From positions 1-64,000 of the forward strand of contig CAYMWF010000010.1 in assembly GCA_964394085.1 (NCBI GenBank): DNA of 64,000 bases, in the 5' to 3' direction. Below are positions 57,269 to 64,000 of this stretch, one piece after another. Positions within the stretch are counted from its first letter, which is position 1. Every line of letters starts with the position of its first letter. The DNA comes from CAYMWF01 sp964394085 [NCBI: uncultured Gemmatimonadota bacterium]. GTDB lineage: Bacteria > GCA-2686955 > CAYMWF01. The notes under the pieces are model-generated. The model was not told the DNA's origin and made no database searches. It saw only the letters and a list, made by a program, of their open reading frames with translations. The position numbers were made by a program, and so were the translations under genes.

Positions 57269-58186
57269 ATGAAAATCATAACCAATTTCGATCTGCCCAT
57301 AAAGGCATCGGTTGTTACTATTGGAATGTTTGATGGCGTGCATCTGGGGCACAGCAAAGTTATTCAGTGTTTCCAGGGATATGCGAAAAAGACGGACCTG
57401 GAGCCGGTGTTTCTTACTTTTAACCCGCATCCTCTTGAAATAGTACATCCTGAACGCGCCCCTTTAAGGTTGACGACGGAACATGAACGGCTTTGTCTTT
57501 TCGAGAATCTCGGAATCAAAACGGTAGTAAGAATTCCATTTTCTCTGGATCTTTCCCGCAAATCACCCGAGTCATTCCTCGAAGATAACCTGATCGGGAG
57601 TTTGCACTGCAAGGCCCTGATCGTCGGTTATGATCACGGTTTCGGCCGTGAAAGGAAAGGCGGGGTTGATTTTTTGCGGAAGATGGCGGAACGATTCGGT
57701 TTCGACTTGCAGATCGTGCCGCCTTTCGTAGTCGATAATGTAACTGTGAGCTCGACTAAAATCCGAAAATCTCTTGCTACGGGGGATGTTTCGCTGGCAG
57801 CCAAAATGCTGGGCCGGCCATATGAGATATCCGGGATAGTCGTCACAGGACAGGGTCGGGGAAGGAAGCTGGGATTCCCTACGGCCAATGTAAGTGTGGA
57901 GGATCAGAAAAAACTGATACCCGCAGACGGAGTCTATGCCGTCAGAATACTTTCTGAAGGAAAGCAGTACGATGGAATGCTCAATATAGGGTTCCGTCCT
58001 ACTTTCGGAGGAACTCTCAGAACGGTTGAGGTCCACATTTTGAATTTTTCGAGTTATTTACTCGGAAAACACGTCACAATCCGCTTCGAGCAACGGATCC
58101 GCGATGAAAAGAAATTTGTCGGAGTCGCTGAATTACAGAAGCAGCTCCAGGATGATAGAGAAGCTACCACCCGCATCTTGACGTAG
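57269..58186 (+). CDS. ribF: Bifunctional riboflavin kinase/FAD synthetase RibF
   Basis: 305 residues from ATG 57269 (GGAG upstream); a TGG-initiated longer frame overlaps truB. N-terminal FMN adenylyltransferase domain with [13 protein letters not shown] (nucleotidyltransferase HxGH-like motif) and the [10 protein letters not shown] signature; C-terminal riboflavin kinase domain with [12 protein letters not shown] and [10 protein letters not shown]. Makes FMN then FAD, here supplying the flavoprotein-rich metabolism. Common neighbour of truB and rpsO. Confidence 0.94.
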   Translation: MKIITNFDLPIKASVVTIGMFDGVHLGHSKVIQCFQGYAKKTDLEPVFLTFNPHPLEIVHPERAPLRLTTEHERLCLFENLGIKTVVRIPFSLDLSRKSPESFLEDNLIGSLHCKALIVGYDHGFGRERKGGVDFLRKMAERFGFDLQIVPPFVVDNVTVSSTKIRKSLATGDVSLAAKMLGRPYEISGIVVTGQGRGRKLGFPTANVSVEDQKKLIPADGVYAVRILSEGKQYDGMLNIGFRPTFGGTLRTVEVHILNFSSYLLGKHVTIRFEQRIRDEKKFVGVAELQKQLQDDREATTRILT

Positions 58187-58259
58187 AAAAATTAGCTTTA
58201 CAGAAGTTACATCCCATGTTAAAAAAGCCAGTTCGACAGATATCGGAAGAGAACAAAAC

Positions 58260-58281
58260 GGGGGAGGGATGCTCCCCCTTT
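58260..58281 (+). terminator. Hairpin in the ribF-rpsO gap
   Basis: GGGGGAG and CTCCCCC form a 7-bp stem with a five-base loop and are followed by only three T. It sits 20 bases before the rpsO start, so it could be a weak terminator or part of rpsO leader control, which in other bacteria is autoregulated by S15. Confidence 0.45.
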
Positions 58282-58301
58282 CATTCCACAGGAGAAAAGA
58301 T

Positions 58302-58571
58302 ATGCCGTTGGAGCAGGAGAAGAAAAAAGAACTCATAGAACGCTATCGCATTCACGACGGTGATACAGGTTCCGCACAAGTACAGATAGCTATGCTTTCA
58401 GAGCGTATCGCTACATTGACGGAGCATTTCAAGATTCACAAAAAAGACCATCATTCCCGACGAGGTTTAATGAAGCTCGTCGGGCAAAGACGCCGTCTTC
58501 TCGATTATTTGAAAAAACAGCAACATGAAGAGTACAAGCGTATCCTCAAAGAATTGAACTTGAGAAGATGA
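58302..58571 (+). CDS. rpsO: 30S ribosomal protein S15
   Basis: 89 residues from ATG 58302 (GGAGA seven bases upstream), the usual size for S15. [19 protein letters not shown] and [25 protein letters not shown] are the family signature. It binds 16S helices 20-22. Followed by pnp, as in most bacteria. Confidence 0.97.
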   Translation: MPLEQEKKKELIERYRIHDGDTGSAQVQIAMLSERIATLTEHFKIHKKDHHSRRGLMKLVGQRRRLLDYLKKQQHEEYKRILKELNLRR

Positions 58572-58596
58572 TTGTCTGTTATTAACGGAGAATAGA

Positions 58597-60705
58597 ATGA
58601 TAGAAACTGTTGAGTTAGATCTTGATGGTAAAAAACTGCGTATCGAAACGGGCAGGCTTGCCAGGCAGGCCGGCGGTTCGGTGCTTGTGTCACTCGATGA
58701 CACTGTAATACTTGCCACAGCAACGATTTCACGAACTCCTCGAGAGGGGATTGATTTTTTCCCTTTGATGGTTGATTACCGTGAAAAGGCTTATGCCGCC
58801 GGGAAAATACCCGGGGGTTTCTTTAAGCGTGAAGGGAGGATGGGTGAGAAAGAAACAATCAGCGCACGGCAGATCGACAGGCCAATTCGCCCATTGTTTC
58901 CAAAGGGATTGAAAAACGATGTTCAAGTGGACATTGCCGTACTGTCAAGTGACAAAGAAAATGACGCCGACGTGCTTGGAGTGATCGGGGCCGGTGCGGC
59001 TCTGGGTATCTCTAATATCCCGTTTAGCGGGCCTGTCGCTGCTGTAAGAATCGGACATATCGACGGCAGTTTCAGGAGCAATCCGTCCTTTTTTGAGCTT
59101 GAAGACAGTATGCTGAACTTGATCGTCGCTGGTACTGAAGACAGCCTGGTCATGGTTGAAGGCTCCTCGTACGAGGTTTCTGAAGAACTGCTTGTTGAGG
59201 GTTTGAAATATGCCCACGAGCAGATCAGGAAGATCGTGGACCTTCAAAAACAGCTCATTGAGAAAACCGGGAAAGAGAAGATCGAAGTTCCTCCGGTCTC
59301 CACCATAGATGATGAGCTTGCATCCAGTATTGACGAATTGGTTGGTGGAAGGCTGAAACCGGCCTTGTTGACCGAAGGCAAACTTGCGCGTGACAATGCG
59401 GTCCGAGAGGTGACGGAAGGCATTTACAATGATTTAATCGAATCTCATGAGGGTATGGAAGCCGAAATATCGGCATATCTCGAGTCATGTGTAAAATCCG
59501 AGGTTCGGCAGCTCGTTTTTGAGGAAGGTCGCCGTGTCGATGGTAGAAAAGAAAACGAGATTCGCGACATTTCCGGCGATGTGAACCTGCTCCCCCGGAC
59601 TCATGGATCAGCTCTTTTCACCAGAGGTGAAACTCAGAGTCTGGTGGTAGTCACTCTGGGTACAAAAATCGATGAAAAAATCGTCGATGACCTGGAAGGG
59701 GAATATAAGAAGAGTTATATGCTCCATTACAATTTCCCCGGGTACAGCGTCGGCGAAACAAGGCCGAACCGGGGGCCGGGGCGCAGGGAGATCGGGCATG
59801 GTGTGCTCGCGGAACGATCCCTCCTTCCGATCATACCCAGTGAAGATGATTTCCCGTACACTATACGCCTGGTTTCGGAGATTCTCGAGTCGAATGGTTC
59901 TTCATCCATGGCATCGGTGTGTGGCGGCTCTCTTGCTTTGATGGATGCCGGTGTACCTGTGAAGAGCGCCGTAGCCGGAATCGCGATGGGCCTTTTTCAC
60001 AACGAAGAGTCAGGTGACTATCGTATACTAAGTGATATTCTGGGTATGGAAGACCATCTCGGCGACATGGATTTCAAAGTAGCTGGGACCAGGGATGGCG
60101 TTACCGCCCTTCAAATGGATATTAAAATCAAGGGTCTCAGTCTCGAACTCATGACCAAAGCACTCCACCAGGCGAGAGAAGGCAGGATGACAATCCTGGA
60201 TAAGATGCATGAGATCGTAGACAAACCCCGGGGAAATCTTTCAGATTACGCCCCGAAGATTGTAACCTTGAAAGTCGACACCGAGCGGATCCGCGATATT
60301 ATCGGTCCGGGAGGTAAAACAATAAGAAAAATTACCGCCGAGACAGGTGCGACGATCGATGTCGATGATACCGGGAAAGTCAGTATCGCTTCCGTAGATC
60401 AGGCCAGCGGGAACGCAGCGGTCGACTATATCAAGCAGCTTACTGCCGAACCTGAGATCGGGATGATATACAGGGGCATCGTGAAGAAGATCACTTCGTT
60501 CGGTGCTTTCGTCGAGTACCTGCCTAACAAGGATGGCCTTGTTCGAATTTCCAATATCGAGCGTCGTCGTATCAACAGGGTTGAGGATGTACTTCAGGAA
60601 GGGGATGAGACACCGGTCAAATTAATCGGTATTGACAGGCAGGGCCGGGTGGAACTCTCAAGAAAAGATGCCATGTCTGAGTTAGGCAAAAAGCATCAGG
60701 AGTAG
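58597..60705 (+). CDS. pnp: Polyribonucleotide nucleotidyltransferase
   Basis: 702 residues, normal length. Two RNase PH-like domains (first with GKIPGGFFKREGR near 68-80, second with FTRGETQSLVVVTLG), KH domain (IIGPGGKTIRKITAETGA) and S1 domain (MIYRGIVKKITSFGAFVEYL). Phosphorolytic 3'-5' exoribonuclease, part of RNA degradation. GGAGAATAGA precedes the ATG. In an rpsO-pnp pair. Confidence 0.97.
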   Translation: MIETVELDLDGKKLRIETGRLARQAGGSVLVSLDDTVILATATISRTPREGIDFFPLMVDYREKAYAAGKIPGGFFKREGRMGEKETISARQIDRPIRPLFPKGLKNDVQVDIAVLSSDKENDADVLGVIGAGAALGISNIPFSGPVAAVRIGHIDGSFRSNPSFFELEDSMLNLIVAGTEDSLVMVEGSSYEVSEELLVEGLKYAHEQIRKIVDLQKQLIEKTGKEKIEVPPVSTIDDELASSIDELVGGRLKPALLTEGKLARDNAVREVTEGIYNDLIESHEGMEAEISAYLESCVKSEVRQLVFEEGRRVDGRKENEIRDISGDVNLLPRTHGSALFTRGETQSLVVVTLGTKIDEKIVDDLEGEYKKSYMLHYNFPGYSVGETRPNRGPGRREIGHGVLAERSLLPIIPSEDDFPYTIRLVSEILESNGSSSMASVCGGSLALMDAGVPVKSAVAGIAMGLFHNEESGDYRILSDILGMEDHLGDMDFKVAGTRDGVTALQMDIKIKGLSLELMTKALHQAREGRMTILDKMHEIVDKPRGNLSDYAPKIVTLKVDTERIRDIIGPGGKTIRKITAETGATIDVDDTGKVSIASVDQASGNAAVDYIKQLTAEPEIGMIYRGIVKKITSFGAFVEYLPNKDGLVRISNIERRRINRVEDVLQEGDETPVKLIGIDRQGRVELSRKDAMSELGKKHQE

Positions 60706-61163
60706 TGAAACCCTTGAATGGGACAGTAACCGTCAAGCTGAAGCGAGTACGTGAGAATAAAGACATCCCCGAGCCGACATATATGACCAGGGGTGCGGCG
60801 GGGATGGACTTGCACGCCGATGTTGACGAACCTTTAGAAATAGCACCCGGGGAGGTTCGTTTGATCCCCACCGGATTCATGGTGGAAATTCCCGCCGGCT
60901 TCGAAGGACAGGTCAGGCCCAGAAGCGGGCTTGCTCTGAATTATGGGATCGGAGTTTTGAATAGTCCGGGGACAATCGACTCCGATTACCGGGGGGAGAT
61001 AAAGGTAATCTTATTCAATTTCGGCAAGAAGAACTATACTGTCCGCCGAGGTGACAGGATAGCCCAGATGGTCCTCTGTCAAACTACCAGAGTTCGATGG
61101 GAGGAAGTGGACGAGCTCGCAAAATCTCCCAGGAGCAAAGATGGATTCGGTCATACCGGGTAA
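60705..61163 (+). CDS. dut: Deoxyuridine 5'-triphosphate nucleotidohydrolase
   Basis: 152 residues. Hydrolyses dUTP to dUMP and pyrophosphate. All five trimeric dUTPase motifs are seen: GAAGMDLHAD, RPRSGLAL, GTIDSDYRGE, RGDRIAQMVL and DGFGHTG. Start is a GTG one base after the pnp stop; a TTG at 60714 with AGGAG ten bases upstream is an alternative. Last gene of the nusA-to-dut row. Confidence 0.95.
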   Translation: MKPLNGTVTVKLKRVRENKDIPEPTYMTRGAAGMDLHADVDEPLEIAPGEVRLIPTGFMVEIPAGFEGQVRPRSGLALNYGIGVLNSPGTIDSDYRGEIKVILFNFGKKNYTVRRGDRIAQMVLCQTTRVRWEEVDELAKSPRSKDGFGHTG

Positions 61164-61215
61164 ATCCAATCTTCCCGGTACCATGGGGGATATTAGTTTA
61201 GAATAAGACTGTTTT

Positions 61216-61291
<76 letters not shown>

Positions 61292-61333
61292 TCACAACAC
61301 CAAAATTCAGTGTAGAATATCGCAAGATTTCTG

Positions 61334-61362
61334 TTGACACGGAAGTGCGAGTTTATTATAGT
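61334..61362 (+). promoter_or_regulatory. Sigma70 promoter for the tRNA-tuf row
   Basis: TTGACA at 61334-61339, a 17-base spacer and TATAGT at 61357-61362: near-consensus. It lies 22 bases upstream of tRNA-Thr(TGT), so transcription would start around 61369 and run through Tyr, Gly and Thr tRNAs to tuf. Confidence 0.75.
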
Positions 61363-61384
61363 TCCGGACTTTGCACGGCGCAAG

Positions 61385-61457
61385 GCTGGCGTAGCTCAGT
61401 TGGTAGAGCCGCTGATTTGTAATCAGCTGGTCGGGGGTTCGAGTCCTCTCGCCAGCT
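61385..61457 (+). tRNA. tRNA-Thr (TGT)
   Basis: 73 nt. Acceptor GCTGGCG/CGCCAGC, anticodon loop TTTGTAA (anticodon TGT), discriminator T. CCA is not encoded (followed by TAC). Confidence 0.94.
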
Positions 61458-61503
61458 TACAGGTAACTGAAAAAGAATACTTGGCTGGTGTGGAGGGATA
61501 ACC

Positions 61504-61585
61504 GGGGAGGTTCCCGAGCGGTCAAAGGGAACAGACTGTAAATCTGTCGGCAAAGCCTTCGGTGGTTCGAATCCACCCCTCCCCA
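61504..61585 (+). tRNA. tRNA-Tyr (GTA)
   Basis: Class II tRNA with a long variable arm. Acceptor GGGGAGG/CCTCCCC, anticodon stem ACAGA/TCTGT with loop CTGTAAA, anticodon GTA. No encoded CCA. Confidence 0.94.
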
Positions 61586-61700
61586 ATTCCTATTTTTTTT
61601 TGCCCGGTAAAGAGGAGGTACTCGGAGAATCTCCGAGGGTTGACAAAGAGAGCGTAGCCTGGCGACCGATTGTTTGAGCACCTCTTGGGAATAAACAGTT

Positions 61701-61777
61701 GCGGGAATAGCTCAATTGGCTAGAGCATCAGCCTTCCAAGCTGAGGGTTGAGGGTTCGAGTCCCTTTTCCCGCTCCA
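61701..61777 (+). tRNA. tRNA-Gly (TCC)
   Basis: 77 nt including CCA. Acceptor GCGGGAA/TTCCCGC, anticodon loop CTTCCAA, anticodon TCC. Confidence 0.95.
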
Positions 61778-61790
61778 GGTATAAATTGTT

Positions 61791-61866
61791 GCTCACGTAG
61801 CTCAGTCGGTAGAGCACCTCCTTGGTAAGGAGGAGGTCACCGGTTCGAGTCCGGTCGTGAGCTCCA
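61791..61866 (+). tRNA. tRNA-Thr (GGT)
   Basis: 76 nt including CCA. Acceptor GCTCACG/CGTGAGC, anticodon stem CCTCC/GGAGG with loop TTGGTAA, anticodon GGT. Third threonine tRNA of the row. Confidence 0.95.
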
Positions 61867-61965
61867 TATCTAAATAAATTTCAGACATGCCACGTTTGCG
61901 TAGTGTCGCTCTGATTCTTAACAGCCGGATAAAATGGCTGCGCGACCTGCTCCAAGGAGGATGAG

Positions 61966-63174
61966 ATGGCAAAGGAGAAGTTCGAGAGGACGAAGCCGCA
62001 TGTGAATGTTGGGACGATAGGTCATGTGGATCACGGTAAAACCACCTTGACGGCGGCGATGACGATGGTTTTGAACCGTGGTGGTCTGGCGGAAGTGATG
62101 ACGTTTGACGAGATAGACAAAGCTCCAGAGGAGCGCGAGCGTGGTATCACGATAGCGACTGCGCACGTGGAGTATGAGAGTGCGAATCGTCATTATGCTC
62201 ATGTTGATTGCCCTGGTCATGCTGACTATGTGAAGAACATGATCACCGGAGCCGCCCAGATGGACGGTGCGATACTGGTAGTGAGCGCCGCAGACGGTCC
62301 GATGCCTCAGACGCGCGAGCATGTGCTTCTGGCGCGTCAGGTGAATGTTCCCTATATCGTGGTATTCATGAACAAGGTAGACCAGGTAGACGATCCCGAG
62401 CTTCTGGATCTTGTAGAGCTCGAGGTTCGTGAGTTGTTGAGCGAATATGAATTTCCTGGCGACGACATCCCTGTGATTCGCGGTTCAGCTCTCGAGGCGA
62501 TGGAGAAGGGCAAGGACCCATCCGTTCCCAAGGATGATGCGGCCTTCAGCTGCATTCATGAGTTGATTGAATCGGTGGATTCATATATCCCGACGCCAAT
62601 CCGCGAGAAAGACAAGCCGTTCCTGATGCCCGTCGAGGATGTATTTTCGATCACGGGTCGCGGCACGGTAGGAACCGGTCGTGTAGAACGTGGAACGGTC
62701 CGTGTTGGGCAGGATGTTGAGGTAGTAGGAATTCGGGAAACCCGCAAGACGGTGGTGACCGGAGTCGAGATGTTCCGGAAGCTTCTTGACGAGGCCGAAG
62801 CGGGCGACAATATCGGGTTGCTTCTTCGAGGAGTAGACAAGAAGGAGCTGATGCGCGGCATGGTAGTGTCTGCAGCAGGGACGGTGAAGCCTCATACACG
62901 TTTCCGTGGCGAGGTATATATTCTGACGAAGGATGAGGGTGGCCGGCACACACCGTTCTTCAACGGATATCGTCCGCAGTTTTTCTTCCGTACGACCGAT
63001 GTTACCGCTGTTGTCACCCTTCCGGAGGGTGTCGAGATGGTAATACCCGGAGACACGGTGAACATGGAAGTAAACCTGATCACCCCTATCGCCATGGAAA
63101 AAGAGTTGCGGTTCGCTATTCGCGAAGGTGGCAGAACCGTTGGAGCCGGAGTCGTTACGGAAATTATAGAGTAG
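61966..63174 (+). CDS. tuf: Elongation factor Tu
   Basis: 402 residues. GTPase with [31 protein letters not shown] and NKVDQVD; domains II and III with the tRNA-contact regions follow. Delivers aminoacyl-tRNA to the ribosome. AAGGAGG precedes the ATG. Codon choice is strongly biased (e.g. CGT, GGT), as for a highly expressed gene. It follows the four tRNAs closely and probably shares their transcript. Confidence 0.98.
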   Translation: MAKEKFERTKPHVNVGTIGHVDHGKTTLTAAMTMVLNRGGLAEVMTFDEIDKAPEERERGITIATAHVEYESANRHYAHVDCPGHADYVKNMITGAAQMDGAILVVSAADGPMPQTREHVLLARQVNVPYIVVFMNKVDQVDDPELLDLVELEVRELLSEYEFPGDDIPVIRGSALEAMEKGKDPSVPKDDAAFSCIHELIESVDSYIPTPIREKDKPFLMPVEDVFSITGRGTVGTGRVERGTVRVGQDVEVVGIRETRKTVVTGVEMFRKLLDEAEAGDNIGLLLRGVDKKELMRGMVVSAAGTVKPHTRFRGEVYILTKDEGGRHTPFFNGYRPQFFFRTTDVTAVVTLPEGVEMVIPGDTVNMEVNLITPIAMEKELRFAIREGGRTVGAGVVTEIIE

Positions 63175-63204
63175 TCTGCACAATTTAAGATAAGGAGAAG
63201 ACTT

Positions 63205-63354
63205 TTGAGAACTCTGGTTATCCTGGCGTGTACCGAATGCAAGCGCAGGAATTATACGACAACCAAGAATAAAAGACTTCACCCTGAGAGGGTTACTTAT
63301 AAAAAATACTGCCGTTTCTGCAACACGCACACAGAACATCGGGAGACAAGGTAG
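63205..63354 (+). CDS. rpmG: 50S ribosomal protein L33
   Basis: 49 residues starting from a TTG with AAGGAGA upstream; short enough to be missed by length filters. Sequence begins [20 protein letters not shown] and has the two zinc cysteine pairs CTEC (9-12) and CRFC (36-39). Ends HTEHRETR. Between tuf and tRNA-Trp as in many bacteria. Confidence 0.95.
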   Translation: MRTLVILACTECKRRNYTTTKNKRLHPERVTYKKYCRFCNTHTEHRETR

Positions 63355-63396
63355 ATCCTGACAGTCTTCGAGGAGCGAGCAGGTTAGATTTTGTGC

Positions 63397-63472
63397 AGGC
63401 CAGTAGCTCAACTGGCAGAGTCCCGGTCTCCAAAACCGGTTGTTGGGGGTTCGAGTCCCTCCTGGCCTGCCA
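63397..63472 (+). tRNA. tRNA-Trp (CCA)
   Basis: 76 nt with encoded CCA. Acceptor AGGCCAG/CTGGCCT, anticodon stem CCGGT/ACCGG with loop CTCCAAA, anticodon CCA. Discriminator G. Confidence 0.96.
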
Positions 63473-63490
63473 GATACAAGAGAAAAGCCG

Positions 63491-63685
63491 ATGCAACTGA
63501 TCAAAAAAACCCAAAACTACGTCAAAGAAGTCATCCAGGAAATGAAGCGGGTGAATTGGCCGACTTGGGAAGACTTAAAAAACAGTACTCGTGTAGTGAT
63601 TGTATCTGTACTGATAATAACCGTATTTATCTTTGTTATCGATCAGATTCTATCCACATTGGTGAAGCAGATAGTAGGTATGTAA
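63491..63685 (+). CDS. secE: Preprotein translocase subunit SecE
   Basis: 64 residues from ATG 63491; a longer frame starts inside the tRNA-Trp gene and is not credible. One amphipathic N-terminal helix with the EMKRVNWPTWEDLKNST motif and a single transmembrane helix (VIVSVLIITVFIFVIDQIL). Clamps SecY. Sits before nusG. Confidence 0.94.
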   Translation: MQLIKKTQNYVKEVIQEMKRVNWPTWEDLKNSTRVVIVSVLIITVFIFVIDQILSTLVKQIVGM

Positions 63686-63700
63686 GCAGGGGGAAGGGTT

Positions 63701-64000
63701 GTGAAATGGTATGTCGTTCATACGTACTCAGGGCATGAAAACAAGGTGAAGGATTATCTCCTTCAAGCGGTAAAAACTCATGGAATGGAAGATCTTTTCG
63801 GTCAGGTCCTGGTTCCGACCGAGGAAGTAATGGAGCTTAAGAGGGGGAAGAAGGTTTCTGTAAAAAAGAAATATTTCCCAAGCTACGTTTTTATCCAAAT
63901 GTCTTTAAGCGATGAAACATGGCGGCTCGTCAATTCCGTTCCGGGCCTGACAAGTTTTGTTGGTCAGAGAGAAAAACCCCAGCCCGTTCCCGAGAGAGAG
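63701..64000 (+). CDS. nusG: Transcription factor NusG, 3' end beyond the window
   Basis: First 100 codons only. GTG start with GGGGGAAGG upstream. The NGN domain opens MKWYVVHTYSGHENKVKDYL and continues with VPTEEVMELKRGKK, YFPSYVFIQM and NSVPGLTSFVGQ, all diagnostic. It links RNA polymerase to the ribosome, NusA and Rho. Truncated by the window edge, not by mutation. Confidence 0.96.
   Translation, partial: MKWYVVHTYSGHENKVKDYLLQAVKTHGMEDLFGQVLVPTEEVMELKRGKKVSVKKKYFPSYVFIQMSLSDETWRLVNSVPGLTSFVGQREKPQPVPERE

Noticed and set aside
61640-61680. A TTGACA between tRNA-Tyr and tRNA-Gly as a second promoter.
   Set aside because: No -10-like sequence lies at a suitable distance.

Overview
The window (64 kb) reads as an ordinary chromosomal segment of a Gram-negative bacterium of uncertain phylum. 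Evidence for the diderm envelope is direct: four predicted beta-barrel or porin-like proteins with signal peptides, a TolQ/TolR-type motor, Lgt and ComEC. The metabolism looks partly anaerobic: a ferredoxin-dependent 2-oxoacid oxidoreductase sits with NADH-linked flavoprotein and polyferredoxin genes. Porin style, the AgmX/PglI-type motility-like cluster and multihaem cytochrome suggest a poorly cultured lineage near the FCB group or the former Deltaproteobacteria; this placement is inference. TGA is a normal stop here (rsgA, lgt, gap, tpiA). I saw no insertion sequence, prophage or CRISPR array.

Layout. 1-2.7 kb: end of an rRNA operon (partial 23S, 5S, terminator). 2.7-9 kb: rsgA, an aminotransferase/glycosyltransferase pair, lgt, a barrel protein and comF. 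9-12.6 kb: gap-pgk-tpiA-secG and tRNA-Leu. 12.7-17.9 kb: two outer-membrane proteins, a secreted phosphodiesterase-like protein and an orphan GatB/GatE-tail protein. 18-22.3 kb, minus strand: a MurG-HEAT fusion, mraY and malate dehydrogenase. 22.6-30.7 kb: an operon behind a perfect 30-bp palindrome, encoding a MinD-like ATPase, the four-subunit 2-oxoacid:ferredoxin oxidoreductase, NuoE/NuoF/NuoG-like subunits, a four-cluster ferredoxin and a radical SAM protein. 30.8-35.8 kb: a large pilin-like helical protein, a small membrane protein and comEC split by a frameshift at a T9 tract.

35.9-48.1 kb: a trans-envelope cluster with a barrel/coiled-coil protein, two large TPR proteins, a small secreted protein, an ExbB, two ExbD and an AgmX/PglI-type TonB-like protein, followed by a TMTC-like membrane TPR protein. 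The set resembles the Agl-Glt/Nfs machines of myxobacteria. 48.2-50.4 kb: a response regulator with an isolated dimerisation-like domain, and a secreted metallophosphoesterase-tetrahaem cytochrome whose reading frame is crossed by an in-frame TGA at a position I expect to be Cys, making it a candidate selenoprotein.

50.5-64 kb: housekeeping translation and RNA genes: rimP-nusA-ylxQ-infB-ylxP-rbfA-truB-ribF-rpsO-pnp-dut, then tRNA-Thr/Thr/Tyr/Gly/Thr-tuf-rpmG-tRNA-Trp-secE-nusG (cut by the window edge), an order close to the tufB region of E. coli.

The observations most worth a second look are the candidate selenoprotein, the Agl/Glt-like machine with one ExbD lacking the usual Asp, the MurG-HEAT fusion, the HydABC-like module without a hydrogenase, the 30-bp palindrome and the comEC frameshift.
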